This document shows positions 8,385 through 17,360 of a DNA stretch of 64,000 nt, in pieces (within the stretch, counting starts at the first letter, position 1; each line of letters starts with the position of its first letter). This DNA is from Mucilaginibacter aurantiaciroseus. GTDB taxonomy: Bacteria; Bacteroidota; Bacteroidia; Sphingobacteriales; Sphingobacteriaceae. Both the position numbers and the translations under genes were made by a program. Under the pieces are notes generated by a model, which was not told the origin of the DNA, did no database searches, and saw only the letters and a list, made by a program, of their open reading frames with translations. The stretch lies in assembly GCF_024055595.1 (NCBI RefSeq), contig NZ_JAMXOF010000002.1, positions 744,001 through 808,000 of the forward strand. The letters are read 5' to 3'.

Positions 8385-9125
8385 ATGAGTTATAAGGACC
8401 AGATAGATCTTCAGAAATTACCCCGTCATATAGCTGTTATTATGGATGGTAACGGCCGCTGGGCAAAGGGTAAAGGCAAGTTAAGGGTGTTTGGCCATCA
8501 TAATGGTGTGCTATCTGTACGCGATATTGTGGAAACCGCCGGCGAGCTGGGTATTGAATACCTTACCCTATACACTTTTAGCACCGAGAACTGGAACCGC
8601 CCTAAATTTGAAGTTACCGCCATTATGGAACTGCTCATCAGCACTCTTAACAAGGAGATTGCCAAGCTGATGAAAAATAACGTACGCCTGAACGCCATAG
8701 GCGATCTTAAGGCTCTACCCGGCAAATGCCACCAGGAGTTAGAAAATGCCATAAGCAAAACAGCCGGTAATACTGGGCTGGTACTTACGCTTGCATTAAG
8801 CTACAGCAGCCGCGGCGAAATAGTACAGGCTGCTAAAAACATAATAGCCAAAGTACAAAGCGGCGAATTAAACCCTGCCGATATTGATGAACAATTGTTT
8901 GAAGATAATTTATATACCGGCGGTATGCCCAACCCCGAACTTTTGATAAGAACGAGTGGGGAATACCGCATAAGTAATTATTTGTTATGGCAAATTGCCT
9001 ATGCCGAGCTATATTTTACCACCAAACTATGGCCCGACTTTAGGCGCGAGGATTTGTACGAAGCGATATTTGATTACCAGAAACGCGAACGCCGATTTGG
9101 GATGACAAGCGAGCAGGTAAACTAA
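8385..9125 (+). CDS. uppS: isoprenyl transferase (undecaprenyl diphosphate synthase type)
   Basis: Cis-prenyltransferase of 246 residues that condenses isopentenyl diphosphate onto farnesyl diphosphate to make the lipid carrier for peptidoglycan and other wall polymers. Motifs seen are IMDGNGRWAK near residue 19 with the catalytic Asp, the YTFSTENW segment, and RTSGEYRISNYLLWQ near 190 with the conserved Arg residues, plus the acidic AELYFT tail. It is followed 63 nt later by bamA, an order common in this phylum that ties wall-lipid synthesis to outer-membrane assembly. Confidence 0.96.
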   Translation: MSYKDQIDLQKLPRHIAVIMDGNGRWAKGKGKLRVFGHHNGVLSVRDIVETAGELGIEYLTLYTFSTENWNRPKFEVTAIMELLISTLNKEIAKLMKNNVRLNAIGDLKALPGKCHQELENAISKTAGNTGLVLTLALSYSSRGEIVQAAKNIIAKVQSGELNPADIDEQLFEDNLYTGGMPNPELLIRTSGEYRISNYLLWQIAYAELYFTTKLWPDFRREDLYEAIFDYQKRERRFGMTSEQVN

Positions 9126-9188
9126 ATTTTTACTTTTAACACTTTTTAACAACTGTATAAATTATTTTTAGCCCACTAAAATATTCGA

Positions 9189-11744
9189 ATGAATAAAGTT
9201 TTTTTTGCTCTACTCTTCTCTGTTATAAGCACTGCAGCAATGGCTCAGGTAGGCGGCCAAAGGCAATCAGCATTATCCGGCGGCTCTATCCCTGCCGATA
9301 GTTTAAGTTACCTTAATCCTAAAGATTATATTATAGGTGGTGTAACCGTATCCGGCGCAAAATATTTGGATAAGGATGTGTTGCTTACTATATCTAAACT
9401 AAACAAAGGCGACAAGATAAACCTTCCTGGTGAGGCTAACGCAAATGTTATTAAAGATCTTTACAAACAAGGCCTTTTTGATAATGTACAGCTAAATGTT
9501 ACTCGCATCAACATGGATACCATTTACTTGGAAATTGCAGTATCAGAGCGCCCGCGTTTATCGCGTTTGCACATTACAGGCATCCGCAAGGGCGAGATAG
9601 AGGACGTAAATAAAAAACTGGCAGATAAAACCGGTAAGATCGTGAACGAAAACTTACTGAGTACTACAACTGCCATCATTAAAAAGCACTTTAACGAAAA
9701 GGGCTACCTTAATACTACCGTTAAAATAACCCAAACCAAAGACCCGGGCGATGCCAACAGCGTTATACTGGATGTTGCAGTTGATAAAAAATCGAAGGTT
9801 GAAATTAACAGTGTTGATTTTGAGGGTAACACGGCGTTCTCTGATGCCAAGTTGCGAAAGCTGTTAAAAAACACCCGCGAGAAAAAAATCTATAACATCT
9901 TCGGTTCAAAAAAATTCAAGAAAGACAAATACGAAGAAGACAAGGAAACGCTTATTGAAAAACTACAAGGCAAAGGTTACCGCGATGCCGAAGTATTGAG
10001 CGATACCGTAACCAAACATGACGAAAAAACCGTCGACGTAAAAATCAAGATCTACGAAGGCCCCAAGTATTATTTTGGTAATGTAAAATTTTCGGGTAAT
10101 GCAACTTACCCTACAGAGTTATTAGAAAGGATTCTGCGTATCGAAAAGGGAATGGTATTTAGCGAGGTTGAATTATCAAAACGTTTAACCGGCCCAACAC
10201 CAAGCAATGATGACGTATCATCGTTATACTTAAACAATGGTTACTTAACCTTTAATGCAGACCCGGTTCAAACCAGGGTTTATAATGATACCGTGGATTT
10301 GGATATCCGTATCTATGAAGGCCCGCAGTATACCATTAACCGTGTTATATTAAAAGGTAATGATGTTACCAATGATAAAGTGGTAATGCGCGAGATCCGT
10401 ACCAAACCGGGGCAAAAATTCAACAAAGAACTATTGATACGTAGTGCGCGTGAGATTGGCCAGTTAGGTAACTTTGATGAGCAAAAAACCGAGCCAAGGC
10501 CTACAAACATTAACCCCGCCGATGGTACTGTGGACCTGGTTTACAATGTGGTTGAAAAACCATCCGATCAGATAGAGCTATCAGGCGGTTTTGGCGGCGG
10601 GCAGTTAGTTGGTACCTTAGGTTTAACCTTTAACAACTTTGCCTTACGTAACCTGTTTAACCTTAAAGCATACAAACCATTGCCAAAAGGCGACGGGCAG
10701 AAACTAAGCCTAAGGGGGCAATCGAGCGGGCGTACTTACCAAAACTTCTCGTTCACATTCTCCGAACCGTGGTTAGGTGGTAAAAAACCTATCTATTTCG
10801 CATTATCGGCTTATACACAAGGTAGCTCAACAGGCCAATATTATCCTAAAAGCAGCCCTTACTACAACAAATTACGTATTAATGGTATAGGTGTAACGTT
10901 AGGTAAAAAATTAAACTGGCCGGATAACTACTTCCAGTTAAACTACTCGTTAAACGTAGATCACTACGATCTGGATAACTATGGTGGTTATCTGTTCCAG
11001 AATGGTACATCATACAATATTAAACTAACTCAGGAGCTTAGCCGTAACTCGGTTGATGCGCCTTTGTACCCAACATCGGGTTCAAACATAAAATTAACCA
11101 TACAGGCAACGCCGCCATATTCGTTTTTTAACAACGTGAACTATAAAGTGGCAACGCCCGAAGAAAGATACCACTTTGTAGAGTACTACAAATGGAAGTT
11201 TGATGCACAGTGGTTTGAGCGTATAACCGGTAAACTGGTATTAATGTCGCAGGTGCGTTTTGGTTACCTGGGCCAGTATAATGCTTTGGTTGGGCCTTCT
11301 CCGTTCGAGCGTTTCAAACTGGGTGGCGATGGTATGCAAAGCTACCAGTTCTTACAAGGCACAGATGTTATAGGTTTACGTGGTTACGAAAACTTCTCTA
11401 TAGTGCCCGAGGGTTCAATGTTAAATGCAAACACCAACCAGGGTAGTGCTATTTACAATAAATATACTATGGAGCTAAGGCATCCCGTTATTACTGGGCA
11501 GTCTGCAACCATTTTCTTGTTAGCTTTTGCTGAGGGTGGTAATGTTTGGAATGGTTTTAGCCAATTTAACCCTTTTAATATAAGGAAATCTGTAGGTGTT
11601 GGTGCAAGGATATTTTTACCGATATTTGGTTTGCTTGGTTTAGATTACGGCTACGGTTTCGACAAGATCCCAAACCAGCCCGAGGCCAACAAAGGTCACT
11701 TCCACTTTACTATTTCGCAAAGCTTAAGTGGCGGGTTTAATTAA
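9189..11744 (+). CDS. bamA: BamA outer-membrane assembly factor
   Basis: Omp85-family protein of 851 residues that inserts beta-barrel proteins into the outer membrane. A signal peptide ends near AMAQ. Five POTRA-like repeats fill roughly residues 45-450 (for example IIGGVTVSGAKYLDKDVLL and INSVDFEGNTAFSDAKLRKL). The C-terminal 16-strand barrel holds the loop-6 motif GLRGYENFS, equivalent to VRGF. It is longer than E. coli BamA, in line with Bacteroidota homologues. Two Skp/OmpH chaperone genes follow within 60 nt, consistent with one outer-membrane biogenesis operon. Confidence 0.95.
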   Translation: MNKVFFALLFSVISTAAMAQVGGQRQSALSGGSIPADSLSYLNPKDYIIGGVTVSGAKYLDKDVLLTISKLNKGDKINLPGEANANVIKDLYKQGLFDNVQLNVTRINMDTIYLEIAVSERPRLSRLHITGIRKGEIEDVNKKLADKTGKIVNENLLSTTTAIIKKHFNEKGYLNTTVKITQTKDPGDANSVILDVAVDKKSKVEINSVDFEGNTAFSDAKLRKLLKNTREKKIYNIFGSKKFKKDKYEEDKETLIEKLQGKGYRDAEVLSDTVTKHDEKTVDVKIKIYEGPKYYFGNVKFSGNATYPTELLERILRIEKGMVFSEVELSKRLTGPTPSNDDVSSLYLNNGYLTFNADPVQTRVYNDTVDLDIRIYEGPQYTINRVILKGNDVTNDKVVMREIRTKPGQKFNKELLIRSAREIGQLGNFDEQKTEPRPTNINPADGTVDLVYNVVEKPSDQIELSGGFGGGQLVGTLGLTFNNFALRNLFNLKAYKPLPKGDGQKLSLRGQSSGRTYQNFSFTFSEPWLGGKKPIYFALSAYTQGSSTGQYYPKSSPYYNKLRINGIGVTLGKKLNWPDNYFQLNYSLNVDHYDLDNYGGYLFQNGTSYNIKLTQELSRNSVDAPLYPTSGSNIKLTIQATPPYSFFNNVNYKVATPEERYHFVEYYKWKFDAQWFERITGKLVLMSQVRFGYLGQYNALVGPSPFERFKLGGDGMQSYQFLQGTDVIGLRGYENFSIVPEGSMLNANTNQGSAIYNKYTMELRHPVITGQSATIFLLAFAEGGNVWNGFSQFNPFNIRKSVGVGARIFLPIFGLLGLDYGYGFDKIPNQPEANKGHFHFTISQSLSGGFN

Positions 11745-11765
11745 TTTGCATAACGATTATTTATT

Positions 11766-12296
11766 ATGAAGAAGATAATTTTAATACTATTTGTTACGTT
11801 TGCAGCATGTACCGCTGCAGTTGCCCAGCGTTTTGCTTATGTAGATTCGGATTATATTTTGAAACACATGCCGGAGTATGCTTCATCGCAGAAACAACTG
11901 GCATCACTTTCAGAATCGTGGCAGAAGGATGTTGACGTCCGTTTCCAGGAAATTGACCGCCTGTACAAAGCCTACCAGGCCGACCAGGTGTTGATGACCC
12001 CGGACATGCGTAAACGCCGCGAGGCCGAAATTGTAGATAAAGAGAAACAAGCGAAGGATTACCAACGCCAGATATTTGGGCCGGATGGCGAGCTTTCTAA
12101 AAAAAGCAACGCGCTGATTAAACCAATTCAGGATAGGGTGTCTAAAGCTGTACAGGGTGTAGCCGAAAGCGAAAACCTGGATATGATATTTGATAAAAAC
12201 AGCGAAGTGATAATGTTGTACGCAAGCCCGCGTTATAACAAGAGCGATGCTGTAGTAACCCGTTTAGGTTTAAAACCGGGCGTGTTTGCTAAGTAA
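11766..12296 (+). CDS. OmpH/Skp family periplasmic chaperone 1
   Basis: A 176-residue exported protein of the OmpH/Skp family. The signal peptide is cleaved near AVAQR, then comes the canonical FAYVDSDYIL strand, a long charged helix pair (about residues 45-125) forming the chaperone tentacles, and a closing strand region. Skp holds unfolded outer-membrane proteins for BamA. It is 21 nt after bamA and 53 nt before a second copy, and the two copies are clearly divergent rather than a recent duplication. Confidence 0.92.
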   Translation: MKKIILILFVTFAACTAAVAQRFAYVDSDYILKHMPEYASSQKQLASLSESWQKDVDVRFQEIDRLYKAYQADQVLMTPDMRKRREAEIVDKEKQAKDYQRQIFGPDGELSKKSNALIKPIQDRVSKAVQGVAESENLDMIFDKNSEVIMLYASPRYNKSDAVVTRLGLKPGVFAK

Positions 12297-12349
12297 AGAT
12301 TGTATATTTATAATTAGAACTATTTTTTTTTAAACACAGAAGAACACAA

Positions 12350-12862
12350 ATGAAAAAACTATTTAAAGTTGCTTTAGTTGCAGCAGGAATGTTATTTGCA
12401 GGCAACTTTGCCCAGGCACAATCAAAAATTGGCCACATTAATTTTCAGCAGTTGATCGATTTTATGCCCGAAACCAAAACTGTAAAATCTCAGCTTGAAA
12501 TTTACCAGAAACAATTCATTGATGTATTAACTTCAATGAATAACGAGTATCAAACCAAAGGCCAGGCTTACCAAACAAAACGTACAGGCATGACTGATGC
12601 GGCGCGTGGCGCAGCAGAAACCGAATTGCAAGATTTTTCAAAACGCTTACAGGATTACCAAACTTCGTCTCAGCAACAAGTTGAGGCTAAACAACGCGAG
12701 CTTGGTAAACCATTGATTGATAAAGCACGTGGTGCAGTTACAGCGGTAGCTAAAGAAAAAGGTTACGGGTACGTATTAGATACCACCAGCGAGTATTTAG
12801 TAGTATCTCCGGACGCTGATGACCTGATGCCGGCTGTAAAGCTTAAATTAGGATTAAAGTAA
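12350..12862 (+). CDS. OmpH/Skp family periplasmic chaperone 2
   Basis: Second OmpH/Skp-type protein, 170 residues, with a signal peptide ending near AQAQS, an IGHINFQQLIDFMPE start, a Gln-rich helical coiled section, and an EKGYGYVLDTT closing segment. It has the same periplasmic chaperone role as its neighbour; having two tandem copies after bamA is usual in Bacteroidota. A strong terminator follows, so this is probably the last gene of the uppS-bamA operon. Confidence 0.92.
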   Translation: MKKLFKVALVAAGMLFAGNFAQAQSKIGHINFQQLIDFMPETKTVKSQLEIYQKQFIDVLTSMNNEYQTKGQAYQTKRTGMTDAARGAAETELQDFSKRLQDYQTSSQQQVEAKQRELGKPLIDKARGAVTAVAKEKGYGYVLDTTSEYLVVSPDADDLMPAVKLKLGLK

Positions 12863-12883
12863 TCTCAAAATTAAATTATTTAG

Positions 12884-12919
12884 AAAGCGTCTCCATTACG
12901 GGGCGCTTTTTTTATTTTT
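12884..12919 (+). terminator. intrinsic terminator after ompH
   Basis: A 10-bp stem, AAAGCGTCTC with GGGGCGCTTT (including G-U pairs), around a 6-nt loop, followed by a T run. Confidence 0.85.
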
Positions 12920-12920
12920 G
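12913..12920 (+). promoter_or_regulatory. -7 element for murI
   Basis: TATTTTTG fits TAnnTTTG and lies 5 nt before the murI ATG, overlapping the T-tract of the preceding terminator. If used, the mRNA would be nearly leaderless. Confidence 0.4.
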
Positions 12921-12925
12921 ATAAT

Positions 12926-13765
12926 ATGACGGCAGGCAGTCCCATAGGAGTATTCGATTCGGGTATAGGTGGTTTAACGGTGTTCCGTTCTATAGCAGAA
13001 CAGATGCCCGGTTACGATTATTTATACCTAGGCGATAACGGCCGCGCCCCTTACGGCAACCGCTCATTTAAAACCATTCACCAGTACACTTGGGAATGTG
13101 TGCAATGGATGTTTAAGCAAGGCTGTCCGTTAGTAATATTAGCCTGTAATACCGCATCGGCAAAAGCCCTGCGCACCATACAGCAGCAGGACATGCCCGG
13201 CCTCCATACCGATAAACGTGTGCTCGGCGTAATTCGCCCCACGGCAGAAGTTATTGGCAATTATACCAAAACCAAACAGATAGGTGTACTGGGCACCCAA
13301 GGCACCGTGCAATCCGGCTCGTACTTGTTAGAGATTGAACACTTTTTCTCCGATCTTAAAGTTTACCAGCAGGCCTGCCCGCTTTGGGTACCCCTGATAG
13401 AGAACGGCGAATACAACAAACCCGGCGCCGACTATTACGTGCAGCTTTATCTGGATCAACTGATGCAACAATCACCTGATATTGATACCATTTTACTGGC
13501 CTGCACCCATTACCCCCTTTTGCAGGAGAAAATAAAAGCTCACCTGCCGGCCAATGTTAATGTAGTTGCACAGGGCGATATTGTAGCCACCAGCCTGGTA
13601 GATTACCTGCAACGCCACCCCGAAATGGAGCATCGCCTCAGCAAACAAGGCAACCGCCAGTTTTATACCACCATTGATGACACCCCCGATTTTGACCGCC
13701 ATGCGTCGCTCTTTTTTGCAGATAATGTAAAGAGTGAGTTTGTTAATGTAAGGGAAGTATGTTAA
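12926..13765 (+). CDS. murI: glutamate racemase
   Basis: Cofactor-independent racemase that makes D-glutamate for peptidoglycan, 279 residues, cytoplasmic. The N-terminal GVFDSGIGGLTV carries the conserved Asp/Ser. The two catalytic cysteines are in ILACNTASA (near 74) and LLACTHYPLL (near 190). YLGDNGRAPYG is also typical. A terminator lies upstream and a strong hairpin cluster downstream, so it appears monocistronic, although functionally it belongs with the envelope genes before it. Confidence 0.96.
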   Translation: MTAGSPIGVFDSGIGGLTVFRSIAEQMPGYDYLYLGDNGRAPYGNRSFKTIHQYTWECVQWMFKQGCPLVILACNTASAKALRTIQQQDMPGLHTDKRVLGVIRPTAEVIGNYTKTKQIGVLGTQGTVQSGSYLLEIEHFFSDLKVYQQACPLWVPLIENGEYNKPGADYYVQLYLDQLMQQSPDIDTILLACTHYPLLQEKIKAHLPANVNVVAQGDIVATSLVDYLQRHPEMEHRLSKQGNRQFYTTIDDTPDFDRHASLFFADNVKSEFVNVREVC

Positions 13766-13773
13766 AATAGATG

Positions 13774-13803
13774 TGCAGATGTGCAAATATGTAGATGTGT
13801 AAA
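13774..13803 (+). repeat. GATGTGCAGATGTGCAAAT repeat, copy 1
   Basis: Degenerate 6- to 9-nt units around GATGTGCA, closely matched at 57009-57047 near the desulfhydrase gene. It probably belongs to the dispersed intergenic repeats of this genome. Confidence 0.6.
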
Positions 13804-13919
13804 TAATAAATCTCCAAGCGTCCACGCTTGGAGATTTATTATTTTAAGCGTCCACGCTTAAAATGAACTTAGGCGTAGACGCTTACCACGTACAACGTTC
13901 AAGCGTAGACGCTTGAACG
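13801..13919. repeat. cluster of AAGCG-N4-CGCTT hairpins
   Basis: Successive hairpins share the core AAGCG-loop-CGCTT with loops TCCA or TAGA. Unit 1 (13801-13844) has perfect 20-bp arms. Unit 2 (13841-13864) has 10-bp arms and overlaps unit 1. A weaker GCGTAGACGC core lies near 13872-13882. Unit 4 (13896-13919) has 10-bp arms. The flanking arm sequence differs between units while the core is kept, as in REP-type elements. It follows murI by about 35 nt and could also terminate transcription. Confidence 0.8.
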
Positions 13920-14209
13920 GGCAGATAATAAATGGAGATTCATTTTAAAATCCTACTAATCCCTAAATCAAGCGAATCCCGGTAAAGACAATAGCGTTAG
14001 GGAGTGGAGCGGATACCGTACTCGCGCCTAATGCTTGCAGGCGTATGATCCGTTAGCCAACGGACCGGGCCGCTGGCAACGGCCATTTTAGATAATAGTG
14101 ATTTGTGAACAGAGATTACTTATTTACCATAGTGAAACCACATCGGTGCAATCCAATCGCGCAACGCAAAAAACAACTACCAAAACAGTCAACTATCCTT
14201 AGCATTTAT
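13920..14209. other. gene-free stretch before nuoH
   Basis: No coding sequence is recognised here. The text includes decayed repeat material: an AATCC-rich piece near 13950-13980 resembling 28590-28640, and a GGAGCGGATACC piece near 14015-14030 resembling 28482-28495. In other members of the phylum nuoG would normally be expected in this position. Confidence 0.5.
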
Positions 14210-14217
14210 TAAGTTTG
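14210..14217 (+). promoter_or_regulatory. -7 element for the nuoH-N operon
   Basis: TAAGTTTG matches TAnnTTTG and predicts a start near 14224, 13 nt before the nuoH initiation codon. This suggests the partial nuo operon has its own promoter. Confidence 0.45.
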
Positions 14218-14236
14218 CAACCCAAAGCAATCGCCC

Positions 14237-15307
14237 TTGAATTATTACCTTACATATTTTATTGTAGCAGCAGGTTTATTTGCTTTTGTGGGCCTGTTTA
14301 CCATGTTTGGCGTATATGCCGAGCGTAAGGTAAGCGCCTTTATCCAAAACCGCCTTGGCCCTACAGAAACGGGCAAATACGGTTCCCTGCAGGTACTGGC
14401 AGATATGATGAAGATGGTGCAAAAGGAGCTTATTATCCCGGCAGCGGCCGATAAGATCTTGTTCCTGGCCGCACCCGTTATTATTTTTATTGGGGTGTAC
14501 CTTGCCTTTGCCGCTTTGCCCTGGGGGCCGGGATTGATCCCTGCTAACATCAATATTGGGCTTTACTACATTTTCGCTATTATCTCTATCGAAACCCTGG
14601 GCATACTAATGGCCGGTTGGGGATCGAACAATAAATATTCAATACTGGGGGCAATGCGCTCTGCCGCGCAAATCATTTCTTACGAGATTCCTGCGGGTTT
14701 CGCGCTCATCTCTGTTGTGATGATAGCGCAGACTCTTAACCTGCAGGATATAGCCATGCAGCAGGGTATCCTATCGGCAGACAAGGCGAAGTTCTTTGGC
14801 TTTTGGGATGTATCGCAAATTGGGGGCATCCTGTCGTGGAACATCTTCCAGGCGCCTCATTTGATGGTGGCCTTTGTGATCTACTTCATCGCATCGTTGG
14901 CAGAGAGTAACCGCGCACCGTTCGATATTCCCGAGGCGGATTCGGAATTGGTAGCAGGTTTCCACACCGAGTTTACGGGGTTGCAATTCGCGCTGGTGTT
15001 TTTGGCCGAGTACTCCATGATGTTTTTGGTATCGATGGTAGGCGTAATATTATTTTTAGGCGCATGGAATACGCCTTTACCAAACATAGGTTCGCTACAT
15101 TTGGCAACGTGGACAACCGGCGCGGGCTGGGGCATCATCTGGATCTTGATAAAGACCTTACTTTTAATAGGCGTACAGATGTGGATCCGCTGGACACTGC
15201 CCCGTTTACGGGTAGACCAGCTGATGAACCTGTGCTGGAAAGTATTAACCCCACTGGCTTTTGCCTGCATGCTAATATCGGGCGTATGGCGGCTATGGAT
15301 TATGTGA
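14237..15307 (+). CDS. nuoH: NADH-quinone oxidoreductase subunit H
   Basis: Inner-membrane subunit of respiratory complex I that joins the peripheral arm to the membrane arm and lines the quinone chamber; 356 residues with about eight transmembrane helices. Signatures seen are ERKVSAFIQNRLGP near residue 30, RSAAQIISYEIP near 155 and the acidic-loop motif AESNRAPFDIPEADSELVAGFHTE near 220. The frame opens with TTG (MNYYLTYF); there is no upstream ATG. It is the first nuo gene here: subunits A-G are absent upstream. Confidence 0.96.
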   Translation: MNYYLTYFIVAAGLFAFVGLFTMFGVYAERKVSAFIQNRLGPTETGKYGSLQVLADMMKMVQKELIIPAAADKILFLAAPVIIFIGVYLAFAALPWGPGLIPANINIGLYYIFAIISIETLGILMAGWGSNNKYSILGAMRSAAQIISYEIPAGFALISVVMIAQTLNLQDIAMQQGILSADKAKFFGFWDVSQIGGILSWNIFQAPHLMVAFVIYFIASLAESNRAPFDIPEADSELVAGFHTEFTGLQFALVFLAEYSMMFLVSMVGVILFLGAWNTPLPNIGSLHLATWTTGAGWGIIWILIKTLLLIGVQMWIRWTLPRLRVDQLMNLCWKVLTPLAFACMLISGVWRLWIM

Positions 15308-15363
15308 GTTTGATTTACGATTTAGCTTTTAGAGTTTAGAATTTATTATTTATTATTTAGAAT

Positions 15364-15954
15364 TTGCTACGAAGAGCGTTAAACGGTTTTACAACGGCAT
15401 GGAAGGGGCTCTCTCTTACCATCAGGGCCTTATTTGCTTCAAATGCCAAAAGGCAGGTTACGACAATCGCCAACGATAATTACTTCCATCAGCAAAATAA
15501 TACTAATACCATCCAGTACCCTAAGCAGGAACTGCCTGTGCCCGAGGTGGGCCGCTACCAGTTGGATGTGGAAATTGACGACTGTATCGTGTGCGACCTT
15601 TGCGCCAAAATTTGCCCGGTAAACTGTATCACCATCGAATCGATAAAATCGACCGAAGGCAGCATCGGCGAAACATCCGACGGGTCTAAAAAGTTGCTTT
15701 ACGCCGCCCAGTTCGATATTGATATGGCCAAGTGCATGTATTGCGGCCTGTGTACTATTGTGTGCCCAACGGAGTGTATTGTAATGACCAACGAGTACGA
15801 TAAAACCGTATTTGAACTGAAAGACCTGAACTACGAATTCTCGGACATGTCGCCCGAGTTTGCTGCCGAAAAGCGCGACCTGCTGGAACGCCAGACTGCC
15901 GAAAAGCAAGCCGCTAAATTAGCCGCCATGAAAGCAAGGGAGGGAGGGGTATGA
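15364..15954 (+). CDS. nuoI: NADH-quinone oxidoreductase subunit I
   Basis: Peripheral iron-sulfur subunit of complex I carrying clusters N6a and N6b, 196 residues. Two ferredoxin-type motifs are clear: DCIVCDLCAKICPVNCI near residue 76 and KCMYCGLCTIVCPTECI near 120. An N-terminal amphipathic segment contacts the membrane arm, and the C terminus is a charged tail. The apparent start is TTG 56 nt after nuoH. It overlaps nuoJ by 4 nt, indicating translational coupling. Confidence 0.95.
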   Translation: MLRRALNGFTTAWKGLSLTIRALFASNAKRQVTTIANDNYFHQQNNTNTIQYPKQELPVPEVGRYQLDVEIDDCIVCDLCAKICPVNCITIESIKSTEGSIGETSDGSKKLLYAAQFDIDMAKCMYCGLCTIVCPTECIVMTNEYDKTVFELKDLNYEFSDMSPEFAAEKRDLLERQTAEKQAAKLAAMKAREGGV

Positions 15955-16502
15955 GTTTAGTGCAGGCAATGTTTTACCTGATGGCGTTTGTAACCGTGGG
16001 CTCGGCCTTGGTTGTAGCCGCGGGGAAGAATTTGGTGCGCAGCATCTTTTTGTTTTTTGTTACCCTGTTTGGCCTGGCCGGGTTATACGTTTTAGCACTT
16101 GCCGATTTTGTAGCCGTTACCCAAATTGTAATTTACGTTGGCGGCATTTTGGTGCTGATACTGTTCGCTTTTATGCTTTCGGGCAAGGAGGCTTTGGCTA
16201 CTGCAGAGCAACAGAAAACAAAATTCATCAGTCTGCATAATTTACCTGCATTTATATTGGCCGCTCTGTTTTTGGTGGTGATGTTAAATGTGGTTTTTAA
16301 AGCGGATATCAACAATCTACCTTGGATAAAAACGGCCATCGCTACAAAAAATGTGGTACCGGTAAACGGGACGGGTATTAACGACATTGGCGTAGGTTTG
16401 ATGACACGCTACCTGCTGCCATTTGAGGTGATTTCGGTATTGCTGATGATAGCTTTGGTTGGCGCAGCGCATCTGTCCAGAAAGGAGCCGGTAGAAGCGT
16501 GA
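15951..16502 (+). CDS. nuoJ: NADH-quinone oxidoreductase subunit J
   Basis: Complex I membrane subunit with five predicted helices, 183 residues. The conserved stretch LVVAAGKNLVRSIFLFFVTLFGLAGLYVLA, followed by QIVIYVGGILVLILF containing the pi-bulge helix, is diagnostic. It overlaps nuoI by ATGA at its start and nuoK by GTGA at its end, so the three are tightly coupled. Length is normal for Bacteroidota. Confidence 0.95.
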   Translation: MSLVQAMFYLMAFVTVGSALVVAAGKNLVRSIFLFFVTLFGLAGLYVLALADFVAVTQIVIYVGGILVLILFAFMLSGKEALATAEQQKTKFISLHNLPAFILAALFLVVMLNVVFKADINNLPWIKTAIATKNVVPVNGTGINDIGVGLMTRYLLPFEVISVLLMIALVGAAHLSRKEPVEA

Positions 16503-16804
16503 TAGGCCTTAACGATTTTATGCTGGTGAGCGTGGTGTTGTTTTGCATCGGCCTATTCATCATCGTATCCAAAAAGAACGCGATTCAGATTTTGATAGGC
16601 ATAGAGCTAATGCTGAACGCCGCCATATTAAACCTGGTAGCTTTTGGTAAATTCGATAAGACCAATAACGGGGGGCAGGTATTCGCGCTGTTTGCCATAG
16701 TTTTGGCTGCCGCTACAACTGCTGTTGCGCTGGCTATAATATTGAACGTTTACCGCCGATACAAAACCATCGATCCTGATAAAATTAACCAGTTAAAAGA
16801 TTAA
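16499..16804 (+). CDS. nuoK: NADH-quinone oxidoreductase subunit K
   Basis: Small complex I subunit (MrpC/MnhC-like) with three helices, 101 residues. It has the family signature LIGIELMLNAAILNLVAF with the essential Glu in helix 2 and the second Glu/Ala-rich helix 3 (VLAAATTAVALAIILNVYR). The start is GTG, overlapping the nuoJ stop. The reading frame continues into two non-nuo genes rather than directly into nuoL. Confidence 0.95.
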   Translation: MIGLNDFMLVSVVLFCIGLFIIVSKKNAIQILIGIELMLNAAILNLVAFGKFDKTNNGGQVFALFAIVLAAATTAVALAIILNVYRRYKTIDPDKINQLKD

Positions 16805-16807
16805 GAT

Positions 16808-17359
16808 ATGAAAAAACTACTTGTTGTTTTCTCGTTATTCTTGTCGGTAAGCGCTTTCGCGCAAACGCCGGATACTGCTAAAAAGGAGACTAAACTAAAT
16901 TTAACTCACAATGGTTTGCCCCCTTTGGTAATGGTTAATGGGGTAAAATATATTGGTGATATTAATACCATCAACCCAAATGATATCGAAAAGATAAAGG
17001 TTTTAAAAACGCCATCGTCAACATCGTTATACGGTGCAGAGGGTTTAAACGGAGTTATTTTAATTACCACTAAAGAAGGTAAGGGAATTAACCTTTTAAC
17101 TAAAGTAGCCATTGCGGCTAAAGCCGATTCTACCGCTGCAAAAGCGCTTTATATTATCGATGGTAATAAGGCAACCACTGAGGGTATGAAGGCTCTTAAT
17201 TTTAATGATATTGACAATATATCGGTATTAAAAGATGCTTCATCTGTTGCCCTATATGGCGATACCGGTAAAAATGGCGTGGTGATCATCGTTACCGAGG
17301 CCTATAAAAAGCAACATTTTACCAGAAAAGCCGAAACCGAAAGACAAGGGAAAAACTAA
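16808..17359 (+). CDS. exported protein with two tandem TonB-plug-like repeats
   Basis: A 183-residue exported protein with a signal peptide cleaved near AFAQT. Two copies of a SusC-style plug motif follow: residues about 38-93 (MVNGVKYIGDINTINPNDIE, then LYGAEGLNGVILITT) and about 114-170 (YIIDGNKATTEGMKALNFND, then LYGDTGKNGVVIIVT). In SusC-type receptors this text sits just before the barrel, but no barrel follows here. It begins 3 nt after nuoK and ends 1 nt before the next gene, so it is co-transcribed with nuo. The function is unknown; a periplasmic binding or scaffold role is only a guess. Confidence 0.8.
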   Translation: MKKLLVVFSLFLSVSAFAQTPDTAKKETKLNLTHNGLPPLVMVNGVKYIGDINTINPNDIEKIKVLKTPSSTSLYGAEGLNGVILITTKEGKGINLLTKVAIAAKADSTAAKALYIIDGNKATTEGMKALNFNDIDNISVLKDASSVALYGDTGKNGVVIIVTEAYKKQHFTRKAETERQGKN

Positions 17360-17360
17360 A

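Noticed and set aside
13801..13919. Possible CRISPR array from regularly spaced similar units
   Set aside because: The units are palindromes sharing only a short core; there are no identical direct repeats with unique spacers of constant size, and no cas genes are nearby.
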